From NCBI GenBank assembly GCA_032622095.1, contig CP136061.1, positions 237,570,609-237,634,608 on the forward strand: DNA of 64,000 nt. Reading direction: 5' to 3'. Both the position numbers and the translations under genes were made by a program. The notes beneath the pieces were generated by a model. That model was not told where the DNA came from and did no database searches. It saw only the letters and a list, made by a program, of their open reading frames with translations. Each line of letters starts with the position of its first letter. Within the stretch, counting starts at the first letter, position 1. Shown here piece after piece: positions 10,400 through 21,308 of the stretch. This stretch comes from Siphonodentalium dalli. Taxonomy: Eukaryota; Mollusca; Scaphopoda; Gadilida; Siphonodentaliidae.

Positions 10400-10959
10400 C
10401 CATGCCGACGAGTAATCTGGAAGCTAAAATATGGTAACATGTGGTATTTGATGTACAACCACCTGTCTCTTTGGGGAGAGTTTTGCACAGTAGTTGTCGC
10501 CTCTGCTGCCAACTACACAAAATACATGCTGATCGGGGACAAACGATATTCTGTTTGACCTAATAACTTCATTAGCGAGAGCCATCTGACCACTGTATCT
10601 GGTAGGGTTCTGGTTCGGTTTGTGAAGCAGGTTGCGAAGCAGGGATTTGCTCGTCGTCACCAGCAGAACCATCCTTATTGAGACGGCCATGCCTTGTTTC
10701 CTCGACAATGTCCCGCCAATGTGTTACTCCTGCGTGCAGTATACACTCTCAATCTTGCTGACTCGGACACATCTCTTAGTACAAGGTTCCATACTCCAAG
10801 TCGTCCTCTTTTGTATTCATAAAACATAAAATTTACAAAGAAAATACAAAAAAGTACAATTGCATCAATTTGGGCCTCTTTCCAACATTGTAACTGTTTC
10901 AAGACAACATTGAATGACTCAGATTGATTGTTTGTGATGCCAGAGAGAGAGAGAGAGAG

Positions 10960-11034
<75 letters not shown>

Positions 11035-12440
11035 AAGAGAGAGATAGAGAGAGAGAGTCGAACACTTTTATGTGGACGGATCAACCAGGCACCAGCGCCT
11101 CGTTTGATGTCGCTTTTCATATTTCTATCAAAATAAGATTTAACTGACTGGTCCAATTAGAAGTGAGGTCTTCGTACCTCTTTTCAAAATCATCCTCAGA
11201 CTTGCCTTTAACAAAGGGATCGAGTCCTGCTTATAAATGGCAATTTCGTCTACATTAGCCTTGAGTTCAGTTTGTAAATATCGATGGAGATCCCTTTTGA
11301 GATGGTTCCAGCAGAAAAAAGATGGCATACTTGGAAAGATTGTGCTCACATAATTCGAGAAAGCGTCCTCTCGATCAAAAACTATGGGGATTCGACTTTG
11401 AAACTTTGCAAGGTTTGGGATCTTTTCCCTCACCGCCTCGAAAAGAAGAGTATGTGGCTTTTGATATTTCCGCTCGTACACGAGAAACGCCAGTGGAAGA
11501 ACAGGAGAACCTTCAAACAAAATATTTCGAATTACAAGAGATGAAACGTATAGTCACCAACGTTGAATGTTGTGTCATAACCGAGAACGAATCAACGAAC
11601 ATCCTGGTCAATTTCGAGAAGATCATTTACCTCATTGGACCATTCTGGGTAATGAAGAATGACATACCATATCGTTGTCAAGGTAGCAAACTTCAGATAA
11701 ATGCTTCAACTGATGTGCCATTTGAAAAAGGTCTCAGATGGGATATGTAGACCTTGTGCCCGCAATTTACATGTGCCTTTTAATTCCGTACCTGTTTTGT
11801 ATTTCTTGGATTGAGGACACCATTATGATCTGGCTGAATATTGTGATCTGACACGAGGCGTTGGTATATGGTATGGGGGTTGGATTCAGAAGATGACACA
11901 GCTTCTCTGATGGAATGCAATGACAGAAGATGCAGTTCGTTTGAATTTGGAACGACTATTTTTAGAATTACCATGAGGGAAGCCAGAAGATAATGATTCG
12001 CTGCCATATAATGGATCAGCACTTGATTTGGATTTTCATATATATAGGATGTACGCAGTGCGCACAAACAAGCCTGATCCTGTTCGATCATCAGTTCCCT
12101 GTTTTATATAGAACCGAGTTCTTGTAATAAGAGGGTCCTTCTTTGGAAAGTTGTTAGGTCCCTTTATTACCCAATGATGCTGATCAGCTTTCCAATCGTC
12201 ACGCTTAACTGGGTCATCATTTTGTAGATATATAACGTGTCACCGATTGACTTAACGGGTGGTGTAACCAACCTTGACAAATCGATTTTGGTCTGATGAA
12301 AGTATGTCTATCGCATCGTCATTTGAAAGGGAACCTTCCCAACTATCAAGTTCAGAAGTTGGACTGACTGCAGTTTCAGCACCCGGATTTGTGTCTATCC
12401 CCGAATCCTGTAAAAGACAAAAGGTCAACGTTAAATACAC
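10400..12440 (-). pseudogene. Decayed MULE-like transposase
   Basis: Read 5' to 3' on the minus strand, fragments in changing frames line up in the order of a MULE-type transposase. The first, near 12,440-12,252, is acidic and begins after a CTTTTGTCTTTTACAG acceptor-like site. The second (about 12,230-12,050) contains RDDWKADQHHWV. The third (12,091-11,780) ends NPRNTKQVRN. The fourth, near 11,570, has GYDTTFNVGDY with the first catalytic Asp. The fifth (11,520-11,140) carries FEGSPVLPLAFL, IVFDRED with the second Asp, and FFCWNHLKRDL. The last (about 10,520-10,430) carries a SWIM-like zinc finger, CTSNTTCYHILASRL. Several frameshifts, stops and a GA microsatellite interrupt it, so it cannot encode an active enzyme. 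Recognition is from family motifs only. Confidence 0.75.
10941..11057. repeat. (GA)n microsatellite
   Basis: About 115 bases of almost pure GA with scattered A and C interruptions, lying inside the transposase pseudogene. Open frames on both strands here are artefacts of the dinucleotide. Confidence 0.97.
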
Positions 12441-13506
12441 TCAGACGTTATTGCCGTCATATTAGTTTAAAGATACCATATACGATTTGATACCGTAAAC
12501 CAATCGTTTTCTGTACCATAAAATAATTAGATCGTACGAATTTTAACGAAGTTTTAACGTTCGAATTGTGTTAGCCTATATATCAAAATTATAATGACCG
12601 TCTTATATAAAGAGCGTTCACGTTAAAGTGACTTCAAGCAGATATATGCTCCAATCAGTCCCCAACCTGGCACCACTGTCCACCACTGAACATCATGTTA
12701 AGTATGTTAATGTCCCTCCTCTCAACATTAAATTACGAAATCCACAAGTTTGAAGCTCAATAGATCCAAGCACGTTTAATCAAATTCAACATATTGACAA
12801 ACTGTCGGCATATCGTCAAATGTGATATTTACACAAAGTTATTTTCGTAGTTTTAAGCGTGCAGCGCTTGATGTAGACAATAGAATGGGGTATGTAATCA
12901 GTAATAAGAAGGTTAGCCCTGAGACATTGAACACTTTGGCAATCGTTATAAAACTAATACTGAAAACAAATTCTATAGCCAGGGCACAAATGGAAAAAGC
13001 ATGCAGTTTTAGGATCCGAGCCCCTTGTTTTTTGTAACGAAAATAAATTATTCCTATATACTGTTGTGTGCATGATTTGTGTAATTTCGTGTATGTCTTA
13101 AATCGTTTATATGTTATTTTTAGTTTAGCCGTACATGTAGGAATGTGTATAGACGCTTGTACGTTCGCTGGCTGGTCTTCTGTGAACCCTGAATGTTCGG
13201 TGAAAATAATTTTCCTCATGCTGCTTGGCCCGTGTAAAAATGGTTGAGAATGAAGCATCATTCATTCATTTATTCAATGCGGGCCCGTGTACCGACCCAT
13301 GAATGGCACTAACCAGGCCCACTAACTGTGTTTATATATAGTCCATGTAGTTTATACAGGGCGAGTCTCGCTCAACGCAAAGCTGCTGTCTGTGGTCGTC
13401 GATCGGATTGACATCGCGGTATTTTACGACTATCATATACTATATCAGGTCATATCTGTTGTCGCATATGTATCATAAATGGTAAGATTTAGTGTATAAT
13501 GCCCAT
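12441..13506. other. Gene-free interval
   Basis: About 1 kb with no convincing gene. A 140-codon minus-strand frame (13,261-12,839) has one hydrophobic stretch. It shows no recognisable motif and lies in AT-rich sequence, so I do not call it. Confidence 0.5.
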
Positions 13507-13510
13507 TTAA

Positions 13511-14701
13511 AGGCCCACTTAATTTTCGACCCCCCCCCCCAGATCACATATAATATATATGCCATATTATACCATTTGAAAGAGGAATTAGCTCCAAAAC
13601 ATTGTATTATCAACTTATCCGGTGTAATAAACTGTGAACATGTTGTTTTTTGTTGAGTTACAGACGTGTTTTTGTCATCTACATTGTAGTTAGGGGTGTA
13701 TTTATTTTAAATATAGAGTTATTCCCCTTCCATTGGAAATACATACCTTACTCGTATTTAAATTCGCGCAGTACTATTTTTCGCTCAGTTTTGAATTCGC
13801 GCACTTTGAATTCGCGCACCGTGCTGCGCGAATTCAAAACTGACAAAAATATTTTTTGGAAAAGACTTGTATCTGGTGATGGTTTCAGTCCATAATCGTT
13901 CCTGCAGGTACCCTGGGTATATTAAAAGTCCACCACAATGACAATTAATATCGAATAAATTCTAACTGCATCAACATTTTGTTGAGACGATGGGTGGTTA
14001 TGTGCTTAAAATAATCATTCTGACACTCACATAGTTATGGAAATCAATGAAATGAAGTACATGTAAAACAATCGCGTATATTTTGTGGCTAACTTGAGAG
14101 AAAATCAACATGTGGCTGCGAGTGTTTCAAATAGCTGGGTTAACATATTTAACTCAGACAGCATGACCACGTTGTCACTCCATGGTGTGGATATGGAGAT
14201 ATGCGTTTGTGTCCATTCGTACGGGAATATGTGTATGTCTTACAAGTATTGCAACATCTATGACTTTACATGACTTGCATATGAATGGATGTTGAGAATG
14301 GATGTCCGCATGTCAATATACTTGTCTATAATTATACTCAGTCCAACTGTCTGTAATGTGTGTACATGTAACGCAATATAGCTGATTTCCCTTGTGATTT
14401 GGTATAAACTCAGGAATCGTACTATTTTTCGCTCAGTTTTAAATCAGTGGGCCGAAACATAGTACTGTGCGATTTAAATACGAGTAAGGTATTAGTTTGA
14501 ATTCTGTTGCATTATGGGGGGAATCTTTCTATGATTTCAGCTGTTTTGTATTTCTATATGGGCATCTTCTGAGACACAGATGTTTCAAATGGTGATGAAT
14601 TATAGTATTTTAATCATATTTTATGGCATAGATTGTTATTAAAACCGTATATCAAGTCACTATGAAATAATTTATCGGTGACTCGAAAATTAAGTGGGCC
14701 T
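13511..14701 (+). mobile_element. MITE-A copy 2, with a nested insertion
   Basis: The TIRs are AGGCCCACTTAATTTTCGA at the left and its near complement at the right, flanked by TTAA at 13507-13510 and 14702-14705. Removing the nested 744-bp element and one TA leaves about 445 bp. That residue is colinear with copy 3 (reverse). The TTAA duplication points to a piggyBac- or Kolobok-type transposase acting in trans. Confidence 0.85.
13746..14489 (+). mobile_element. TA-flanked TIR element nested in MITE-A
   Basis: A 744-bp element with TIRs beginning CCTTACTCGTATTTAAA and about 32 bp of end similarity, flanked by TA at 13744-13745 and 14490-14491. Copy 1 shows the empty site (ACATATTTAG). A subterminal segment, GTACTATTTTTCGCTCAG, occurs in direct orientation near both ends. 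It carries no transposase frame. TA duplication suits a Tc1/mariner-mobilised non-autonomous element. Confidence 0.85.
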
Positions 14702-14968
14702 TTAACCAAGGGTTAAACTGTTTAGTATATATAGAATATATACGGATAGTATGTCTGAAAAACAAATTACACCATGAGTGAGATTGCCGGTCTACACCAC
14801 GATCCATGGTGAGTGCATGGGGTAGACTGGAACTCTCAAGAGTGGGGTAAATTATAAAATGATTATTTATAAACACTTGTAATCGCCATAAAACGTGACG
14901 AGAGCCCCCATTATTTTACTCCCGTTTGCACCCTCACGTGCCTGTAACTCGCTGAAGTTCACGCGCAT
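14702..14968 (+). repeat. Second copy of the dispersed repeat at 10,083-10,362
   Basis: Similar along its whole length to 10,083-10,362 with small indels, ending at TTCACGCGCA. It lies 22 bases before the direct repeat that flanks the giant composite element. Confidence 0.7.
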
Positions 14969-14990
14969 AATGTAGGAATTTTAATCATCT

Positions 14991-14999
14991 GTGAATTTG
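14991..14999 (+). other. Left target-site duplication of the giant composite element
   Basis: GTGAATTTG, identical to 36770-36778. These nine bases abut the matching inverted ends of the 21.8-kb unit. Confidence 0.8.
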
Positions 15000-17159
15000 C
15001 GGTCCTACTAAAACCCGACCGCACCCGACCGCACCCGACCGCATCCCGACCGGACCCGACCGCACCCGACCGGACCGCCCCCAGGGGTCCGAGCGAGATG
15101 GGGTTTGCACTATCGTGTAGAATGGACCCGAATGTACCAAAGTTCCAATCCCCAAGTCGATAGCTCGAGCGGTCACGGCACTGTTAACCCCTGACTGGCG
15201 GCCGTTTCCGCCAGGTACGGGAAATCCGAAAAGGCGCCGACCGCACCTCCCCTGACTGCCTGACCACGGAAATGGACATTATATCATGAAGTGAATACCC
15301 ATATGCATCCATGGGCGATCGGACAAGTCGCTAGCTGCAGCGGAAGTGAATAAATTTACCCATACGGCTGCTGCCGAATTCGCTATAAATGTACGCAAAA
15401 ACGCCGAAATTAACACCCGCCGACTGGACCGCCCCTATGGGTCCGAGCGAGATGGGGTTTGCAACTATCGTGTTGAATGGACCCGAATGTACCATAGTTC
15501 CAATCCCCAAGTCGATAGATCGAGCGGTCACGGCACTGTTAACCCCCTGACTGGCGGCCGTTTCCGCCAGGTACGGGAAATCCGAAAAGGCGCCGACCGC
15601 ACCTCCCCTGACTGCCTGACCACGGAAATGGACATTATATCATGAAGTGAATACCCTAATGCATCCATGGGCGATCGGACAAGACGCTAGCTGCAGCGGA
15701 AGTGAATAAATTAACCCATACGCTGCTGCCGAATTCGCTATAAAATGTACGCAAAAATGCCGAAATTACACCCGCCGACCGGACCGCCCCTATGGGTCGT
15801 CGATCGTGATGGGGTTTGCACTATCGTGTAGAATGGACCCGAATGTACCAAAGTTTCCAATCCCCAAGTCGATAGCTCGAGCGGTCACGGCACTGTTAAC
15901 CCCTGACTGGCGGCCGTTTCCCGCCAGGTACGGAAATCCGAAAAGGCGCCGAACCGCACCTCCCCTTGACTGCCAGACCACGGAAATGGACATTATATCA
16001 TGAAGTGAATACCCATATGCATCCATGGGCGATCGGACAAGTCGCTAGCTGCAGCGGAAGTGAATAAATTAACCCATACGCTGCTGCCGAATTCGCTATA
16101 AATGTACGCAAAAACGCCGAAATTAACACCCGCCGACTGGACCGCCCCTATGGGTCCGAGCGAGATGGGGTTTGCACTATCGTGTTGAATGGACCCGAAT
16201 GTACCATAGTTCCAATCCAAAGTCGATAGATCGAGCGGTCACGGCACTGTTAACCCCTGACTGGGCGGCCGTTTCCGCCAGGTACGGGAAATCCGAAAAG
16301 GCGCCGACCGCACCTCCCCTGACTGCCTGACCACGGAAATGGACATTATATCATGAAGTGAATACCCATATGCATCCATGGGCGATCGGACAAGTCGCTA
16401 GCTGCAGCGGAAGTGAATAAATTAACCCATACGCTGCTGCCGAATTCGCTATAAATGTACGCAAAAACGCCGAAATTAACACCCGCCGACTGGACCGCCC
16501 CTATGGGTCCGAGCGAGATGGGGTTTGCACTATCGTGTTGAATGGACCCGAATGTACCATAGTTCCAATCCCCAAGTCGATAGATCGAGCGGTCACGGCA
16601 CTGTTAACACCTGACTGGCGGCCGTTTCCGCCAGGTACGGGAAATCCGAAAAGGCGCCGACCGCACCTCCCCTGACTGCCTGACCACGGAAATGGACATT
16701 ATATCATGAAGTGAATACCCATATGCATCCATGGGAGACGCTAGCTGCAGCGGAAGTGAATAAATTAACCCATACGCTGCTGCCGAATTCGCTATAAATG
16801 TACGCAAAAATGCCGAAATTAACACCCGCCGACCGGACCGCCCCTATGGGTCCGATCGTGATGGGGTTTGCACTATCGTGTAGAATGGACCCGAATGTAC
16901 CAAAGTTCCAATCCCCAAGTCGATAGCTCGAGCGGTCACGGCACTGTTAACCCCTGACTGGCGGCCGTTTCCGCCAGGTACGGGAAATCCGAAAAGGCGC
17001 CGACCGCACCTCCCCTGACTGCCTGACCACGGAAATGGACATTATATCATGAAGTGAATACCCATATGCATCCATGGGCGATCGGACAAGTCGCTAGCTG
17101 CAGCGGAAGTGAATAAATTAACCCATACGCTGCTGCCGAATTCGCTATAAATGTACGCA
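15000..17159 (-). repeat. Left TIR: 353-bp satellite array (about 6 units)
   Basis: Tip of 10-bp CCCGACCGCA-like repeats (15014-15085), then about six GC-rich monomers of 353-357 bp, ending abruptly after GTACGCAAAA at 17159. Each monomer contains a 7-bp-stem hairpin CTGGCGGCCGTTTCCGCCAG (first at 15195-15214) and a TATAAA motif. This array is inverted relative to 31,900-36,769. Frames inside shift because the period is not a multiple of three. Confidence 0.93.
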
Positions 17160-17770
17160 AAAGCGGTTATGTCCACTTACCTCACCGTTACATATCCATA
17201 AAAATAGTCCACATGACAGTTAATCCTTATATTTATATACATTTAGCGAAAAAGCCGCTTTTGTAAATATATTTAAATCGAAAAGTGTATCGTGACAAGA
17301 TCAGCCCAAAATACCCAATAGCACCCTTGGCAAAAGTTAATAGGAACAATTTCTCTTCATGTTGAAACCCGATGATGTATTAAGTCAATCCTGCGCGAGT
17401 CAAAATGCGCCCAAAGCATTACGCGTTCGTCTTTCCAAACCTAATGACGTATCGATGGTGTTATTAGCTTGGTGTTATGATGCGTTACGCATTCACCGAG
17501 AAATAACTGCAACTAGCCACGTGGGCGCCGACCAATCAGAATGCTGGATTTAGTGATGACAACACTTAGTGTGTAAATATATGTATTTGATCATCAGGAG
17601 GCATGACTTGGAATAGTAAACAGGGAAGTGAAAAAAGAACTCAATGCGGAAGTGAAACGTCTGATACATTCACCAGAGTATTGCGCGCGCATAAAAATTC
17701 ACCGATAACTTTGGAAATAGTGTTACTCCGTGACGTCACATTGTCCCGGTAATTCCAGGATTATAATGTG
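17160..17770. other. Gene-free interval inside the giant element
   Basis: AT-rich sequence between the left satellite and element B. A 64-codon frame (17,359-17,553) has no recognisable features. Its last four bases, TGTG (17767-17770), are the left target duplication of element B. Confidence 0.5.
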
Positions 17771-18521
17771 TGTGCCAAGACAACCACAGGGACATAACTT
17801 TCAACCTGGGAAGAAGATAGGAAATCTCTGTCAGAGGGGCGCTCGATTACCAAACATATCAGCGTCGCTGTTGACCACATATAGATCACAAAAGTACTGA
17901 GCACCAAATCGAATTAGCGAGCGTCCATGCAATAACATAGGGAAATGATTTGTGGAGTAAACAGAACACGGTCTTGAGGATTAGCAAGACCAGATGTATC
18001 GCCTAGAAAGCTACTGAAACCAGGAGAGTTAATAGGACCCATGGGGAGATGACGATAACTCAATTACCCTAAGTACGATGAACCGACGCGCCGTGAAAAT
18101 ACACATGGCCGTCATTAGCAGACACTGGGTATTTTAGGAAGAAGCAAGCAAACATGAGAAGACAGTTCTAACCAGCTACCCGATAGTAACAACGAATTAT
18201 CGGACGCCAGAGAAAAGCAGCTAGAAAGATGGATGAAGATACAAGGTAAACACGATGATCTTGTGATCCTAACAACATCTCACTGATGCGCCGGCGGAAG
18301 AAGAACATGAGACGACAGGAAGATAAACTCAACCGGAACTCAACCGAGTAGAAGACAAGCAGATACATCCAACCTATGAAGACGGAAGAAGATCCCAACC
18401 CAAGCAGACGACAGGAAGAGAAACCCAGATACCGATGATTGAACATTATTGACTTTGTTATATATAAATAATCAAACCGTTCTGATAGCCTTAAGAGTTA
18501 TATGTACCCGTATTGGCACAT
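17771..18521 (+). repeat. 5' LTR of element B
   Basis: Direct repeat of 22798-23547 with TGTGCCAA...TTGGCACA ends. A TATATATAAATA stretch near 18,457-18,470 is a possible promoter TATA. The 92-codon minus-strand frame occurs in both LTRs by duplication only. Confidence 0.95.
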
Positions 18522-18532
18522 ATCTCTTAACT

Positions 18533-18552
18533 GGTGCCTTCGAGCCAGGATC
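18533..18552 (+). other. Primer-binding site of element B
   Basis: TGGTGCCTTCGAGCCAGGAT begins 11 bases after the LTR. With two small insertions it resembles the complement of a tyrosine-tRNA 3' end (TGGTCCTTCGAGCC...). The tRNA assignment is tentative. Confidence 0.55.
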
Positions 18553-18657
18553 TGAACGCTAATCACAGACACAACGTGAAACCAGAAGAGGAACAGTGTG
18601 AAAAAAAAACAGTGTGGGAAAATTCGCAAAACGTGAGTCTAATTGTTTATTATCATA

Positions 18658-19749
18658 ATGGCTACCCAACAACAACAACAATCAGTTGGTGTTCTCGCCC
18701 CATTAACAGAGTCTATCAATTCTCAAATTGCTGCAATGGCCATGACTACGGTGACACAGGTAGTGACGTCATTTGACGGGGACCCCACGAAATACCACGG
18801 GTGGGTCAAGTCGATAGAAAAATGCGCGATCCTAACCGGCGCTAACGAAGCAAAGAAGCCCTACATGGCATTCCAGAGCGCGACGGGCCCCGTATCAGAT
18901 TTTTTACAAAGATATTTGGCCACGAATGCTAACGCCACATGGCAAGACACAAAAACCGAATTATCTAGTCGATTTGCCGAGATAAATGACATTCAATTCG
19001 CCTTTTCGATGCTAAGAAAAATCAAGCAAAAACAAAACGAAAATTTACATGTGCTTGCCGAACGAATTTTGGAGATCGCGACGGTGGCATACCGAGAGCA
19101 AATCGGCGGGATCAACGCGGTTGAAGGCCAACTCGTAGGGTTTTATATTGACGCTTTAAGAAGCGACAGTTTGAAAATGAAGTTGATCAGGGATGCGCCG
19201 AAGACACTAAAATTGGCAGCCGACATCGCCATGCGGGAAATGGGGATCCGACGGGTATTCAACCTACGAACGGGCCGCGAAAATTACAACGAAAACGAAC
19301 CGGAAGCAATGGAAATCGATAGTTTCAGAAACAAACGCGCGAGAACAACCTGCGATGTGTGCCCAAGCGATAATCACACGACCCGAGAACACAGATCACG
19401 CCCGAGACAGGTGCATGTCGATGCGGTGGTTAAACCACGAACGGTCGAATGTTGGACGTGTCAAGGTGATCATTTCGCTCGCGACTGCCCCTTTAAGACC
19501 GAAAACCGGAGGCACGTATCTTGCTGGGTTTGCGAAGGTAACCACTTAGCTAGAAATTGCCCCTCCAAATCCGGAAGTTCGAAGCAAAATCAATGGAACG
19601 CGCCGGTAACGCCACCTAGGGGAATCCGCCGAGATCAGCCGAACCGATCACGTGACATATCCCATGATACACCGCGACACAGCCGGAGATATCCGACATT
19701 AAACGAACCGCCACGAATGATGACCCCGCCCACATATGCAAAAAACTAA
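18658..19749 (+). CDS. gag: Gag polyprotein of element B (363 aa)
   Basis: Capsid/nucleocapsid precursor of element B. The chosen start is ATG 18658 (MATQQQQQ); the frame itself is open slightly further upstream. Residues about 38-200 carry a retrotransposon-Gag region with FDGDPTKYHGWV, a WQDTKTEL stretch and a long helical segment. The nucleocapsid part has three knuckles. The first is irregular: C232, C235, H240, H245, with His where Cys is expected. The other two are C265/C268/H272/C277 and C289/C292/H296/C301, both CX2CX3HX4C as in element A. A basic, proline-rich end follows. The frame stops at TAA 19747-19749, directly after a slippery heptamer. It is intact, which is what a trans-mobilised but still packaged element would need. 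Confidence 0.9.
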   Translation: MATQQQQQSVGVLAPLTESINSQIAAMAMTTVTQVVTSFDGDPTKYHGWVKSIEKCAILTGANEAKKPYMAFQSATGPVSDFLQRYLATNANATWQDTKTELSSRFAEINDIQFAFSMLRKIKQKQNENLHVLAERILEIATVAYREQIGGINAVEGQLVGFYIDALRSDSLKMKLIRDAPKTLKLAADIAMREMGIRRVFNLRTGRENYNENEPEAMEIDSFRNKRARTTCDVCPSDNHTTREHRSRPRQVHVDAVVKPRTVECWTCQGDHFARDCPFKTENRRHVSCWVCEGNHLARNCPSKSGSSKQNQWNAPVTPPRGIRRDQPNRSRDISHDTPRHSRRYPTLNEPPRMMTPPTYAKN

Positions 19750-19782
19750 GGAATCCTCTCATTGAGGCCACAAATGGGAGGA
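19740..19782 (+). promoter_or_regulatory. Programmed -1 ribosomal frameshift signal, gag-pol of element B
   Basis: A AAA AAC (19740-19746) is in the gag register and abuts the TAA stop. After a 7-nt spacer comes a 10-bp stem, 19754-19763 with 19773-19782 (TCCTCTCATT / AATGGGAGGA, one G-U pair), closing a 9-nt loop. The -1 frame is open across the site and continues into the protease. Confidence 0.85.
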
Positions 19783-21308
19783 AATATAACATAAATATTG
19801 TAGGGAACCCCAGCTCCTGTTTAGTTAGAATAGGTAAAAATAAATATCGCTCATTAGTGGATAGTGGAGCGGAAGTATCATTGATTCACAAACGCGTCTA
19901 TGACGCATTACAGTTCCGACCAAAACTAACTAGGGAACATATCAACCTTAGCTCCGTGAATGGGAAGTCACTGGGCGTACTTGGTAGCGTGGAACTGACC
20001 TTCAGAATGGCGAAACTAAAATTAACCCATAAATTTTATGTGGCGAATGATATGACCCGGAATATGATCTTGGGGAGGGATTGGTTGACCTCTCGGGGGG
20101 TCAGACTATATTATGATCTGGGATGCCTCAAGGTCAGTGACGTGTACGTCCCATTGGAATCGGACGCGCACATAGCTTCCCTGCTGAGATTGACCAGCAA
20201 GGTTAGCTTAAAGCCTCAAACATCAACTTTATGTATGGGAAAATCAAAAAACTTAGCTTCTCTTCGCAAGTCGACATTAGTAGAGGTGGCCCAAATCAAG
20301 AAAGGTTACCTAGCATCAAAACCCGGTTTGGAGGTAAGGAATTCGATTTCGGAACTAGGTAAAAGACATCAAGTCCCATTGCTACTTGTGAACAACACTA
20401 ATAAAACCGTTTATCTACGGCGCGGCAGTGTAGTTGGAAAATCAGTCACGTATGGACGAAGACGCAATCGTGCTGGGAAAGGTTATTGTCAAATAACATT
20501 ACAGCAACAGCCTAAATCAGTTATGATGGTACACAAACACGTGAAACAGGCGAAACGCCAACAAGCAGCGAAATTTAACAAAAAGGCCACAGACACCAAA
20601 TTCGAGATTGGCGAGGCCGTCTATGTGAAGAATCATTTACGAAAAAGCAAACTTGAAAGCAAATGGAAACTTTACTTCCGCATAACCAAGCAAATAACGC
20701 CCGTTACTTTCGAGTTAAGGAATCAATTAACTGGGAAAGTCACACAATCCCATGCTGAACATATGCGCAAAGCCAACCTTGAATGGGAAATCCCCAAAAC
20801 TGACAACAACAAGCGTGCTCAAACGTATGTTGTTCCCCCCGAAGACGAAGATAGCGACGTTCCTGCCCCTAACCCTGAGGGTGGGTCTTCTGGCGATGAA
20901 ACAGAACCATTACCAGATGATGTAATCGCTCGATATCGGAGACAATGTTCGGACTCCGATTACGAAGATGTCCCTTTAAGCGAGCTTAAGATGCGCTTAC
21001 ATCGTAGGAAAACGCAACTCGCGCGCTCAGAGCCGCTACAAAACCCTGACTCGTCCATGGACGAGAGACCAGAGCCGAGTGCCAAGGCACGACGCGCTCC
21101 AGCGCCTCGTCGACACGGGCGCAAAGTAACAAAGATGTTTACGAGTGAGGACAGCTCAGAGGATGAGTTAATGGAAGTGGCCGCCATTGAACAAAACCCT
21201 CGTGAGGCCCCACGCAAGTGTAAGCAGCTCATGAATGGAGCGCTTAGTGACATAAGAACCAAGCAATCATTTAAAAACCTGTTGTACTCAATGGCAGCAG
21301 TGATGTAA
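19746..21308 (+). CDS. Shortened Pol of element B: protease fused to integrase C-terminal tail
   Basis: Entered by -1 frameshift; the first codon after slippage is 19746. An aspartic protease comes first, with DSGAEVSL at 19860 and ILGRDWL about 65 codons later. Near 20,430-20,530 the sequence passes without a stop into a segment typical of what follows the integrase core: a basic AKRQQAAKFNKK stretch, then FEIGEAVYVKNHL and a region ending HAEHMRKANL. A roughly 165-residue acidic and Arg-rich tail follows. No YxDD reverse transcriptase, RNase H or DD35E core is present. For comparison, the equivalent portion of element A is about three times longer. The deletion kept the frame, so about 520 residues are still encoded, starting at the slip site. 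Confidence 0.85.
   Translation, partial: LRNPLIEATNGRKYNINIVGNPSSCLVRIGKNKYRSLVDSGAEVSLIHKRVYDALQFRPKLTREHINLSSVNGKSLGVLGSVELTFRMAKLKLTHKFYVANDMTRNMILGRDWLTSRGVRLYYDLGCLKVSDVYVPLESDAHIASLLRLTSKVSLKPQTSTLCMGKSKNLASLRKSTLVEVAQIKKGYLASKPGLEVRNSISELGKRHQVPLLLVNNTNKTVYLRRGSVVGKSVTYGRRRNRAGKGYCQITLQQQPKSVMMVHKHVKQAKRQQAAKFNKKATDTKFEIGEAVYVKNHLRKSKLESKWKLYFRITKQITPVTFELRNQLTGKVTQSHAEHMRKANLEWEIPKTDNNKRAQTYVVPPEDEDSDVPAPNPEGGSSGDETEPLPDDVIARYRRQCSDSDYEDVPLSELKMRLHRRKTQLARSEPLQNPDSSMDERPEPSAKARRAPAPRRHGRKVTKMFTSEDSSEDELMEVAAIEQNPREAPRKCKQLMNGALSDIRTKQSFKNLLYSMAAVM

Noticed and set aside
10924-11156. Ser/Leu- or Arg/Glu-rich frames over the GA repeat
   Set aside because: Direct consequence of the (GA)n microsatellite on the two strands.
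12839-13261. 140-codon minus-strand frame with a hydrophobic stretch
   Set aside because: No recognisable family, no supporting splice or start context, and located among decayed mobile DNA.
18168-18446. 92-codon minus-strand frame in the LTR of element B
   Set aside because: Identical in both LTRs by duplication; no coding features.
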